Shown here: piece after piece, positions 21,522 through 33,087 of the stretch
Position numbering within the stretch: the first letter of the stretch is position 1
Layout: every line of letters starts with the position of its first letter
Assembly (NCBI RefSeq): GCF_001661265.1
Contig: NW_017566996.1
Span: 526,874 to 590,873 of the forward strand
Length of the DNA: 64,000 nt
From: Saitoella complicata NRRL Y-17804
Taxonomy: Eukaryota; Ascomycota; Saitoellomycetes; Saitoellales; Saitoellaceae
Direction: 5' to 3'
The notes under the pieces: generated by a model
What the model was told of the DNA's origin: nothing
The model's input: the letters and a program-made list of their open reading frames with translations, nothing else
The model's database searches: none
Translations under genes and position numbers: made by a program

Positions 21522-21995
21522 TCATGCGTTCTCAATCCTGTATCCGACCATCTCCACTGCTAGTAGGTACTCGTTCGCAGCTCTATCAGCATAACCTAAC
21601 GGGCCTTTGTCGCAGTCTGCACATGCCAGGTATTTCAAGTTCGGTCGTGCCGGATCATCCTTGGAGAATCCGAGGTTCTCGAATGCGAATGGATCGTTGA
21701 CTTGCCAGAAGTGTGCAGTTGCTTCTGATGGCGCAGATGGTTCTGGTTTATCCCCGTCGCTTACTCGTGATAGCTATGACGATATTTCAGTCTCTAACGT
21801 CCTACGCTGGAGGGTACTACTACGTACAGGTGCTGCATCTCGCTCTACTCTCTTGCCAACTCCGGCCTTGAGGATGATGGACTTTAAGCAGTACGGGCAG
21901 TATACATCGTATGAGTTGACGTCCTCGCCGAGGTTGACGGTGAATGGAGCGACCTTGACGTTGGCCATTGCTGATTCTTTGGTGTTGGTGTTCAT
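21522..21995 (-). CDS. DSS4: Mss4/Dss4 family Rab guanine-nucleotide exchange factor
   Basis: Mss4/Dss4 binds nucleotide-free exocytic Rab GTPases and acts as a weak exchange factor or Rab chaperone. Exons on the - strand are 21995-21828 and 21773-21522 with a 54-nt intron, giving 139 aa (yeast 143, human 123). The spliced protein holds the zinc pair CPYC and CADC, and between them FWQVNDPFAFENLGFSKDD and LKYLACADCDKGPLGYADRA, a close match to the family pattern FEN(I/V)GFS...CADCE.GPIG. The ATG at 21995 and the one at 21968 are both possible starts. The upstream stretch reads CCECTPHATVCAIH in the same frame after a stop, so an extra 5' exon cannot be ruled out. Confidence 0.9.
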
Positions 21996-22694
21996 GTGAA
22001 TCGCGCAGACGGTTGCGTGTGGGGTGCATTCGCAGCAGCTGGTGTCATCTGGACTTGGGAAGAGGAGAAGAGGGTGACCGACCTATGAGCAGCAGCTGTA
22101 TCAACCGGATCACTATCGCATATGCTTACTCTGGATGATCAAAGGGTCCGTTTTCGGCTGAAGGGCCATATCCTGTATGCTCTTTAAAAGATCCGGCCTC
22201 AAATGCGCCATATGCGTTCGTGGGTATACAGGCGGCTCGAACACAGACCGTCGCTATATACCATGTAAGAGATCAATCAATTGTTGAATGACGCCCATTT
22301 CTGGACTCCAATCGGCTTATGCGATCTGTATCGACGGTCAGGTTTCGGCCCGGCGTTCGAATCGGTGCGGTGTCTGCTGATCTCGGGTATACAAGAATGA
22401 ACCATGGGTATGCACACGCGGCTGGCTGCCGCAAAACATCGGTTTATGTAATCCGACATTGCAAACAACCGCAATCATGTTCACGTGTCTTACGTCTTCT
22501 GTCTTGATTGATCCGGCGCAGTACAAGAAAGAGCAATGCGCTGGTTGCTTCCTGCGCTGTACAGTCTGTCGATATACTGGGAGATCAGGTCATTGTAGGT
22601 GCGAGTAATTTGCTGACATTGACTGTCTTCACGCTATTTGTCACCAGTGGTCTCTACCGCAGTTGGACTTGCAGTCCAGCAATCAAAAGCGACC
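21996..22694. other. Divergent upstream region of DSS4 and the forkhead-like gene
   Basis: This 699-bp gap separates two divergent genes. I see only short unsupported frames. A GTTCGAAT string at 22354 resembles a tRNA B box, but its flanks do not form a T-arm. Probably promoter and leader sequence. Confidence 0.45.
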
Positions 22695-24200
22695 ATGTCG
22701 GCTACATCAAGAAGCGGTGACTCGCCGCCGCGGACATCTTTCGAGGAGATTCCAGCATACCCCAGTACCCTGAGTCGCGAATTAAGGCTCAATCTACCTT
22801 CAATTCGCACTCTGCAATTAGACACCCCTCTTCCGGGTGGTGTCCGTCAACAGGCTTCCACGTCAGCTCCGGACATGCCCTGGTCTTCGCCTCTGGAGTT
22901 TGCGCTGCCGCCATTGGAACGAGCGAGAAGCTCATTTGATGAGACTGCAAGTCAGTCAAGGACATATTTCGAGCAACACCCGGGAATGTGTGCGCTTGCG
23001 GAAAGGGGGCGGATGGATCAATCGCTGTACACGAGCAGTGATACCCTTGACGCTCACTTGGATGTATCGACGCGAGGAGCCGCTCGACTACCTCTTACGC
23101 CCGAGTCCGCTCGCTTTAAAGACAGGTACACATATCGAAACGATCTGGGATACCACGTCCCTGCCCGATCTGTTACGGCCTTGAGCATTTCCGAGGTAGG
23201 GGCTTCTCCGCAGAGGACACCCCCAATGTCAGTGCACGGCAGTGCAGTACCACGATTTCCAACACCAGTTGTCTCGGGGCGTTTACGACATGGACCATAT
23301 CCTGCTCCTTTGAGCGCACCTATGTCTACGAGGCAAATGACCGAACCTATCCCGCCTCCGTTGGATGGAGAGGCATCAGCAACATCGTTAAAAGATGCGG
23401 CAACTTTGTTGTTCTTCAAGAAAGAAGGCGTGCGACACCAGAGATTGATCCCTAGGGTCCGGTCTTTGCCGCACCTGAAACGAGAGCTACCCGGCCCGGA
23501 GCCCCACGCTGTGGAGGCTGTTCGTACCCAATCCCGCAATTCGTATACGTCTTCAGATGATAGCAGCGCATATGGAACAGCATCGCAAGATGATGCCTCC
23601 GATTTCAGGAGTCCGGCTGATCTGAGCTCGTTGCTGCTGAATCGGCGACGTCGGAGAAGGCCGCCGAGTACGTTCGGGAACTATACGAACCTCATTGCGC
23701 ATGCTATACTGGATAGTCCGAATAAGCGACTTACTCTAAAGGGTTTATATGTAGAACTTCCGAAGAGATGGCCGGATCTATTCAATGACGGGAAGGGTGA
23801 TAAAGGGTGGCAGGTAAGATAGGATATCTGTCGGCCGGTTGTGTTACTAAATTAGTCAATCCAGAATACCGTCCGGAATACTCTTTCGACGAATTCATGT
23901 TTCATCCGTCATCCCAGAATATCTGGTGAATCGCAAGACGCTTTGGGAAATAATGAAGGTGGTATCGATGAGCAGGCCTCAGCAGCTTTGCAATCAGGTA
24001 GCATGTCTCATCTAGGAAGGGGCGGGCACTGGGTTGTATCAGAGGCAGGTATTGAGCAGTTGAGGGTCTCCGGAAGTATCGAGAACGAGAGACATAGTCG
24101 AGTGCGATATCGTGAGGGAAGCAGGAGCGGTCGGAGTACCAGGAGCCGGAATTCTCCTGCACCGCCGCGGTCCCGAATGGAGGCCGTGATGGCTGAATGA
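22695..24200 (+). CDS. Divergent forkhead-domain protein
   Basis: This gene encodes a protein with a strongly diverged winged-helix forkhead domain near its C-terminus. Exons are 22695-23813 and 23865-24200, with a 51-nt intron (branch TTACTAA) that splits the domain; the protein is 484 aa. The first 320 residues are low-complexity, Ser/Pro-rich. The domain begins near residue 325: GNYTNLIAHAILDSPNKRLT, then LYVELPKRWPDLF, then across the splice WQNTVRNTLSTNSCFIRH, and finally GRGGHWVV. These align with forkhead [17 protein letters not shown] and GKGxYW. The recognition helix has changed His to Asn and Asn to Thr, so DNA specificity may differ or be lost. A C-terminal stretch is Arg/Ser-rich. 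The 5' start is a best guess. Confidence 0.78.
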
Positions 24201-24591
24201 TTTGGGCTGCAGCGTTAGAGTGCGCAGTGACTTGTTACAGCTGAAGCTGCCGCATTTCAATAGTCGGAAAGATGTCGAAATGCTCCTGGTCGTGGTTTTC
24301 CCAGGAGGTAAGCAGCGCGCAGCCAATGAACCTGAAAATGATCAGCATCCCTAAAGAACAAATTTCACGTATTTCCAGCATCATCAAATTAGAACGACAA
24401 GTACAAGTTTCTAAGGATGTCGGTACTGGACTCCGATATCGGCCTTGCGCGTGCAGCCGATTGCCGACTTTGGTACCCCACGAAACTCACCCGACCTGCT
24501 CGCTCGACACCTACCCGACCGCAATTGCACCCGGTCAACACGTATCCCGACTCGATCCATTGACTCTTCACTCTCCAAATAACGGCGTATA
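24201..24591. other. Intergenic region before FUR1
   Basis: This 391-bp gap between two genes on the same strand shows no supported gene or RNA. It likely contains the 3' end of the forkhead-like transcript and the FUR1 promoter. Confidence 0.45.
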
Positions 24592-25500
<909 letters not shown>

Positions 25501-25735
25501 GTCTCATTCGTGACTTGCGATAGGGTACAATAGTCTCATGAAGGTGGTATTTGAGATCCGTTACGTGTCAACAGGCCATTCGGCCCAGCTGCAGTTGCTT
25601 CGAAAGATTATGGTGGTCGTAAGCTCTAACCAACAAACAGTATGATATTTTGGATGATACGACCATTGACAGGCAGGACCTTTCAAGCAGTATCACTACT
25701 AGTCGCAATATATCAACCTATCGTGATGGTGGTGC

Positions 25736-27409
25736 TCATACAATAATGTCCTCTGCGAACGCGGCGTATCTGTTTCCCACGACAAGCTCCTCCATCGCAC
25801 TCCTGTAACCAGCGTCTGCCGACGCACCTGCGAGTACGGATTCCTTCCATAAGACATTCAGCCGGTTCGCAATCCTCTCCGCTGCTTCCCTGGAGCCAGC
25901 CAAGTTGAACGCTCCCGGACCCAGTTGTAAGGCCGCATAACCTCCTACCACGAAGAGTGGGACCTTTTCATTCCATTGCAAGTCATCCGTGATATGAGGA
26001 AACCCACAAACCACGTCCACAGGATGCGACGCTTGCAAGTTCTGAAGAAACGGAAGCGCCTCGATGGACATAGTGGAACCTGTCGCCGACACAATGTAAT
26101 CGACTTGAAGTGACATGTTGCCGGAGTGGTTCGGTAATGCGCATTTACTCGTGAGCTCAAGCTGCCACCTCTTCTGCTCGGGATCCCAAGCAGCAGCTTT
26201 GATCTGCGTCTCTGTCAACATCTCCAACTTCCCGCGTTTAACATGCTCTTTCAAGATCTTGTGGTACGGCGGAGTGATGCTGCCACCGTTCCGTGCGCCG
26301 CGGATCTGCTTGACGCGAGCCTCTGGGTCGTCTTCTTGCCAGAAGGCCATCTTCTGGACGTTTTGGTACTTCCCTAACCAGTCAAGATCCACATCGAATG
26401 GCTTCACCTTGAGATGAGATCGGCAGAGCAGGAACACCTTCTTCACGCCATGTTTGAGAGCCAGATTCACGATCTGCGCTGATGTAAGACCGCCACCGAT
26501 GATGGCCAATGTGCGTACATTCTGCGGGAATGGCCTTGTTACCAAGGCTGAAGAGTGACAGTATCCCTCATGTTGCGGTAAGGGAGCATTCGACTCATGC
26601 TGCATGTGCTTTGTCGTTTTGCTGCGCTTGGGCGTGGGAGTTAGGACGTCGGGGATTGAGGGGATCGCTCCCGCGCCTGTTGCAAGGACGAGGGCCCTCG
26701 AACCAAAACGGACAGTCTGACCAGTTTGTTCGACAGTCAAGGTGAATGCATCATGAGAGAGATGGTCTTCTGATTTGATGTAGACGTGACCATACTGTAC
26801 CTCGGTGACGGCACCTTGTTGTACGAGATTCTCCAAGCGATACCTCGAGATTACATCGTCGCAAAAATCGCGGAAGAGCCTCGTGGATGGAGTAAAATAG
26901 TCTTGTCTGCTTCGCTCGTTTACAGCAACCCCTAGGGATTGGCGTCTGGTAATAGCAGTTTTCCCTTTACTCTTCTGTCGACATTTGCGGCAGTGTTTGC
27001 TCAACTCCTTTCCAACCACCCCGTTGATCTCCACCAACTCGGCTTGACGCCCTTCAGTCTCTGCATAAGCCACGAGTGAATCCAAATCCCTCGGGTCTGG
27101 ATGAAAGAACATGGGCGACCGGAGATGTTTGATGTCGTACGCTTTGAATTGGCGATCCCATTGAGTCATCCATCCACCCAATCGGTCCAATACCAGCACG
27201 CGAGGCGGTGCACAAGCACGACAAGGCACGCTGGAGTATCTGCGAAGCCAGTGCAGACGTTGATGTTCAACATCAGTATAAAGCGAGGACGGTGTTTCTT
27301 CGTAAAGACGCGCTGCCACGGCGAGGGCGTGGGGGCCAGCACCCACAATGATCAGATCATAAAAGTTCTCGGATTCGACAGCTTCGCAGGTGGTATGTGA
27401 GGTAGACAT
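25736..27409 (-). CDS. FAD-dependent oxidoreductase, SidA/lysine-ornithine monooxygenase-like
   Basis: This is a two-dinucleotide-fold flavoprotein of 557 aa in a single exon. The FAD fold lies at the N-terminus (DLIIVGAGPHALAVAARL). The probable NAD(P)H fold lies in the middle (LAIIGGGLTSAQIVNLAL), and an ATG motif (VLATGAG) and VSATGS mark the linking strands. The layout resembles N-hydroxylating monooxygenases of the SidA/PvdA group and related oxidoreductases. No residues prove substrate, so I do not name one. Two cysteine pairs, CRAC near residue 60 and CRKC in a basic insert near residue 140, are unusual for the group. It borders the motif-rich gene-poor block. No biosynthetic partners (NRPS or transporter) are adjacent. 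Confidence 0.75.
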   Translation of the reverse strand: MSTSHTTCEAVESENFYDLIIVGAGPHALAVAARLYEETPSSLYTDVEHQRLHWLRRYSSVPCRACAPPRVLVLDRLGGWMTQWDRQFKAYDIKHLRSPMFFHPDPRDLDSLVAYAETEGRQAELVEINGVVGKELSKHCRKCRQKSKGKTAITRRQSLGVAVNERSRQDYFTPSTRLFRDFCDDVISRYRLENLVQQGAVTEVQYGHVYIKSEDHLSHDAFTLTVEQTGQTVRFGSRALVLATGAGAIPSIPDVLTPTPKRSKTTKHMQHESNAPLPQHEGYCHSSALVTRPFPQNVRTLAIIGGGLTSAQIVNLALKHGVKKVFLLCRSHLKVKPFDVDLDWLGKYQNVQKMAFWQEDDPEARVKQIRGARNGGSITPPYHKILKEHVKRGKLEMLTETQIKAAAWDPEQKRWQLELTSKCALPNHSGNMSLQVDYIVSATGSTMSIEALPFLQNLQASHPVDVVCGFPHITDDLQWNEKVPLFVVGGYAALQLGPGAFNLAGSREAAERIANRLNVLWKESVLAGASADAGYRSAMEELVVGNRYAAFAEDIIV

Positions 27410-27751
27410 GTTGGAGTATTGGCAATATCGTTACTTTGCAGAAGGACGTCGAATATAGGCAATTCGGTCGGGACCTTGCTGGTACCCAGTGTAGGACTCG
27501 AGGCATCAGACGTCAGGGCGTGAGAACCCTGGTGGTTAATCGATTATCGCTTGAGAAAGGCACCAACCAGCTACTGCTATTGTGAAGCAGGGAAAACATA
27601 CAAGCTCATTATCAGCATGCTTATGATCTTGTTCAAGGATTTGGCGAACTTCTAGGCCTAGGCCTCTGACGTCTAAAAATTGCCTCTTCCGGGAACCGGA
27701 AACTGCGCTAAGGTCGACGTTACAAGATCCGCTTAGACTAGGCTCGAATAG

Positions 27752-28099
27752 GCAGTTTCGTACGAGCACTTTGCAAAAATACTGTCAGCAGCGAGAGGTG
27801 GTGATGGCAGGCGATACTATCAACCTTCTACCCATTACAATCAAACCCACTCCAACCATCTTCACTATCTCCCCACCGCTCCCGCCACCATCGACGCTAT
27901 TATCGCCCAAGCTAAGGAGCAGGCCCTCACTCAACCGAAGAGGAAGTCCCTTGGGAGGACTCATTCGGTGCCACTGAGAACTGCGCATCCGGCCTCCGCT
28001 CCCCCTCACGTGCCACGTGCACCCGTGACAGTGGGTACAGGTTTGGTCGCTCCTCGACTACCAGCCATCGCTCCACAGAGGTTGAGGATGAGCAAATAG
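27752..28099 (+). other. ATG-less open frame, possible exon or gene relic
   Basis: A 115-codon frame with no ATG until four codons before its stop has amino-acid composition like coding sequence. It includes PTAPATIDAIIAQAKEQA and a basic patch PKRKSLGRTHSVPLR, then a Pro/Ala-rich end. It could be the last exon of a gene whose start I could not find, or a decayed remnant. I recognise no family. Confidence 0.25.
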
Positions 28100-31000
28100 C
28101 CGTGCTGCGTCTCTCGATAATTCCTGTCCCGCTCCTGTCAACCTGGAGCGCAAACAGAAGATTGTAAAGTTAACATGACATGTAGACCACGGGGAGATCA
28201 TGTCATCAGTTGTGTAAGTAGATTACACAATGAATACACGACGTGTAATCAGAGTACATGACAAATGGCGTCATGTAATTTGCAGACTGATTCCAGCCCC
28301 ACGGACTCGGCGCTGGTGTATATTCCACGAGCACGTGTTAACCTCGTGTGGACGACATGATGCGCTTGTGCAATGATCATGTAGTTTCTCCCGCCGCATC
28401 ACGCGAGCTGCGCAGTACTTGTGTCCTATAATGAGGAGGGTTGGCAAAAGCTCGTTTGGAAGGAAGCCTCACCTGGTCTTGCTCTTTGCTGCTGATAGAC
28501 AGGAAATTACGCTTAGCCCCACAAATATGGCGGGAAAATGCAGGCTGTTAGGGCATGAGATCATCAGGTTGAAATATCGTAATTCTCCAATGTTCGCATC
28601 AGGTTTTTTGATCATACCACTACAGCAGGAGGTCCCTCTGGGTTAAATCCATGAAACGTACAGTTGTGTGTAACAAGCCTTCAATTTTTCAAGGCATATA
28701 GGTGTTATTTTCGCAATTTTCTCAAGTATTTTGCGGCGACACTTGCTATGGCAGTGCTCCATGATTTCATGAGGAATTGCAATCCATGATCATGTCAAAA
28801 TTGTCATGCACTATTTTGTCTAGGAACTCTGCCAGAATAGTAATGCACGATGAAGTGCGTAACACAGTACTAGTGTAAACCCAGACGAATCCGCGATTTT
28901 GATGTGGATTTTGCACTTCCTAAGAGAGATCGGGTTTACTGCATGAATTTTTCCCTTTGTAGGGTATGTGCTGGACCGCGGCCGTAATAGAGGATGAGCA
29001 TGAGGTAATGATGCATACATGACACATGCATGATATCAATATCACCTTACGCAGTGAGTCTTACTGATTTCCGAACTTGAGAAGGATCCGTGGAACAAGT
29101 CCTCATAATCCCCTGATGATTGATTTTGATTGGGGGTCAACACTCTGACTCTGGGAAGCACATGAAATTCTCCCGAAAATACTGTAAATGTGTAACTAAA
29201 TAGGGGTAGTCAAGCTTTGGTAAGAGATAATACACTTGAATTATATGTGCTTGTTGTCATACCAACCGCGCTATATCAAACCCAAATCATGATTATCTTT
29301 GTTACCTCAAAGTTGGGTGTATGAAAAATACTCCATCAGAGAATAGTCAAGCATAGCACATGTAGGTGTGGTCAAACTTGAGAAATTATAATCGCCATTA
29401 TCGTCTAATCCTGCTTAAAAACTACTACACTTTTACTACCCCTAATCAAGATTGAATATAGTTTATAGCCCGATACAGAGATGTTAAATTTAGAATATAC
29501 AGCAAATATTATTGCACATGTAAGGAAATAGGCCCCATCCAAACACCATGATCCCGTGAGAATTTCATCATGGATATCTTATGAGCCCAATACCATAGCA
29601 CAGGAATGCCATGAGAGTTGAAGTCATAGGGCTTCATGCCTGACGAGGCAAAAATCATGGATTAAGGGTAAACCATAAAGGATCATGCATCACGAGAGAA
29701 TCATGGATTATGCCGAACTTTTTTCGTGTATTATGCCGGATAGGGTTGTGGATGATGCGGGAAAAAAATGGTAGTTTGGGTCCCGACATCCATGATACGA
29801 TCAAGGAGTAACGTGGACTTCATCATATATGCAGAACCAGATCATGGTTGGGGTGGCGTCATCCAAAACAGAGTACTTTTATTCTACAATCAACAAATCA
29901 TGGATGAAACAACTAGCAATCCATGATTCTTACGAATTCAGGGGCGAGTTTGCTGCGACCTTTCTTGGTTACAGTCCTTGTTCTCATCGAGATCTCGGAT
30001 TGTAATCCAAAGCATCATGCTCAGGCTTAATCCATGATGACTTCAAGCATTGTCCCATATTGTGTCGGAGATTGTAATCCAGGATCTTGTTTGGGTGTTG
30101 GCTCGCATAGTAACGCAGTACTAATCCCAGTCGAAACCACGATAATGGTGTGGATACGCACCTGCCCAAGTCAATTCGGATTTGGTTCCCGATTCTCACA
30201 TTCGCAGGGCATGTTCCATGATATCTCAACTCGCATGCGATTTCCTACGTTATGATCCCACGACAGCTGCAGTAATCCCTTGACGTGGGAAACCCAGGAA
30301 ACGTCACCTAACCGGTCAAGACCGAGAATGCCTAGGTACTGTCTCACTCTGCGATGCTTTCTGTCACAAGGAGTCTAGGGGTACTCTGCCAGCCATCTAT
30401 ATGTCTGCCTGTCAATGATCCAAGCTGGCCTCACACCCGCACCTCAACTATTCTAACAAAAGCTTTGTACATTGCCATTGTCCCAACAAGACGTTTCAGT
30501 CCGCTCACGTCGATTTCATGAAGTCAATCAGTTGTATCCGCTGCAGCTCACGGCTACATGAGCATTAACAACATCAAAATCGCCAAACACACATCCGCCA
30601 CTAGTTATTGTGGAGGACTTAAGGACCGAAGGGGGACCTAACAAAGTCAGAAATCATGAAGTAAACCCGAATTCCTTTAGGCAAAAATTTAATAGACGTC
30701 ATCTCGAATTTGTCTGGGATTACAAACGAATTATGCACTTCATTGCGGATTACTATCCTGGCGGAAATCCTAGACAAAATTGTGGATTACAATTCTTGAC
30801 ATCATCACGGACACAGCCCGGAGAAATCACGGATTATGCCGGGCGCCGTCGCGGACTGAGCTTGGATGAAACCAAATTCGAGGATTGAACAGGATAAAGT
30901 ATAGATTGAGCCCGAAAATATCGTGCAGAGAACTGACTTCTTATTGTGGACTGATATCGATCATGAATTATGCGGAATAAAATCTTGGATTAAGCCAAAC

Positions 31001-32700
31001 TAAGGTGTGATTTAGCAATCGAGGTTTGGGCCCCGAAATCCATGGATTTTCCACGATCGAACATCATGTATTAAACGAGATTTTCTAATCCATGATTCTC
31101 TGGAACGTGTACAATCCACGATAATCCATGCATCGTACCTCTGTGATTTCGTATGGGATCCCTGCCCAGGTAGTAGTAACCCATGACAACGCACGTAATC
31201 CATGTGGATGTCTAAGACCAAACGCGTTCACAGTTTTCTTGTGGGTTTCATGTGCGCCTAACAAAGTTCTGATTCTGTCGGACAAATCGTGCGCGTTTCT
31301 ATGATGAAGTTGGTTAATCCACGGCAAAGAGAGCATGGACTGAACCTGACCTGGTCATTCATGATCCTCACATACGTAGGACACTTTCCCAAACTTGAGA
31401 TTTCTGGGATTCTACCGAAAATTATCTGGGGTTTGCTTGAAAAATTTGCATCCTCTAGTATTTCGACACATGTTTTTGAAGATTATGGCCGACAGCGTCT
31501 TGGCCTGGTCAACCTTCTCTCGAACTTTGCCTGAATTCTTCTGAAACCATGAATGAACCAATGGAAACCTTGCCACCTCACCTGAACATCTTCATCACAC
31601 TCCAGACGTTCGGATTCAAAGCTTCTGTATGGCATTATTCATCATGGGAAAAAGCGTACCAGAAGATTCCAATATCAACCTGCAGCTATCAGACCTTATA
31701 CTCAGCCGATATCTGGCCAACGGGTTAGGGTTTGTCAATTACCATGTCCTTCAACGATGAGGGTCAGAATTTAAAGGCATGCTCGCCTGCGCCGCGCCCA
31801 TGCCCATTCCATGCCTATCTATATTATCTGATATTGCCTGTTTATATAGGTGTACAGCCCACTGCGGGCAGATCGAGAGTTATGAACCATATTCCCACGG
31901 TTAGGTGGTCGGAAGATTCGGTGTTTATCAGTATAACTACACTGGTTCTGTAGCTTCGGGCGATAGCAATAGCAATCTGATGGTAGATTGTGCAAGAACA
32001 TGACATGGAAACCCCAAAACAACAGAGCTTTATACCTTTTTAGGTTTTACTGCACGGCGCTCTGAACGATGTGGAGGATGTCATGAACACCAAAACTGCG
32101 GCAAGCTCCATGTACAGAGAACGCTGCAGCTATATATATACGACGGTATCTTGGAATCATGGGTGACCCCTGTGAAATGTAGACATCTCAATGTGGGTCA
32201 GCTGTACACGCACAGACGACCCCGGGAATGAACACGAACGTGCATCCTTCGCTCCATCTCGGCGAATATTCGGTAATCAGATGCAACGTCCTTCCAGGAT
32301 CTGAACCTTGATGCCATGGAGCGCGTTCGGAAATCGAACTCCGCGCCCATGGCCATGCATGCTCGGCGATGAGCTGGTGAGATACCTGCTCCGGATCAGG
32401 CCCGGCTAAAGAACTCGGAGCCTCCAATCCATAATCATCTCGCTTAAACGGATTTTAACCTTTCCGAACGTCTATTCGCTTCGTCGAGCCATTCCATCAC
32501 TGGCGTTGCATTTTCGGTACTTTCTCGGTCCAAGCTGCGGTTTCGGTCCCAGTACGTAACCGCTAGCCTCCACCGTCACCCCGTATGCCCGCACCTCGTT
32601 TGGCTGCTCTTGATTCAGACTGTTGGACTTATCGTTTCTGTATTATTCAGGATGAGGATTCTCGCTGAGGGCATGGTTGGTTCTCGTTGATCATGGATTA
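28100..32700. repeat. Dispersed 16-bp motif array (AATCATGGATTATGCC and reverse complement)
   Basis: The core ATCATGGATT or its complement AATCCATGAT occurs exactly at 28781, 29654, 29700, 29918, 30029, 31087 and 32690. One-mismatch copies are at 29567, 29897, 30826 and 31113. Longer forms extend to TATGCC or TAAGCC: 29699-29714, 30825-30840, 30981-30996, and inverted at 30024-30039. Copies at 30959 and 30981 are 22 bp apart. AATCCATGGATT at 31037-31048 is a perfect 12-bp palindrome. By chance a 10-mer should occur less than 0.02 times in this span. Copies occur in both orientations and at irregular spacing, so it is not a tandem satellite. Confidence 0.7.
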
Positions 32701-33024
32701 TCATTCCAGATCAACCTTTCACCGCTGTCGCACGATGCTCTTCGCACATCTCCTCTCCGCTCATCTCGGTGATCCGGAGAAGACTGCGTTAGATTGCTGT
32801 GGAGGATGCTGGCGTGAACCAGCGACGCCTCCGCCAACATCATCCCACGCTCTACTGCGACGGATCTCATGAACCGGAATTGCTACCGGCGGGGTTGGAT
32901 GAATACCCCATGGTACGAGCTGAGCCCCACAAGCGGGGGACTAGGACGTCATTCGTAAGGATCGTCAGGACGCATAGGCCTTTTCTCCGGTCCTCAGTCC
33001 TTGAACAGTCTTCGGGGACTGGGG

Positions 33025-33030
33025 TATAAG
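33025..33030 (+). promoter_or_regulatory. TATA-like element of the GH32 gene
   Basis: TATAAG lies 58 bp before the start codon, in a spacing usual for fungal core promoters. No other control element was identified with confidence. Confidence 0.35.
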
Positions 33031-33087
33031 TATGTAGTCAGACCCCCGCCTGTCAAGGGCTTTCTCCATCTGTGATTCCACTCTATT

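Larger units (their letters stand above)
27410..33087. other. 5.7-kb gene-poor region
   Basis: This is by far the longest stretch without a recognisable gene, in a window where gaps are usually 50-500 bp. The centre (about 28.1-32.7 kb) is AT-richer than the flanks and carries the dispersed motif described separately. Its frames are short and unlike known families. No transposase, reverse transcriptase, long terminal repeats or target-site duplications were seen. The final 600 bp include the promoter of the GH32 gene. Confidence 0.7.

Noticed and set aside
22340-22375. GTTCGAAT string resembling a tRNA B box
   Set aside because: The flanks do not pair as a T-arm and no anticodon arm or A box is at the expected distance.
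30610-30888. 92-codon + frame inside the gene-poor block
   Set aside because: It runs across the dispersed motif copies, and its composition follows the repeat, so it is most likely chance.
32281-32360. Possible tRNA T-arm on the - strand (GGAGTTCGATTTCC)
   Set aside because: The loop is eight nucleotides or needs a G-U closure, and no matching acceptor stem was found upstream.
28100-32700. Simple explanation of the block as a retrotransposon or DNA transposon
   Set aside because: No transposase or reverse-transcriptase frame, no long terminal repeats and no target-site duplication could be seen; a strongly decayed element remains possible.
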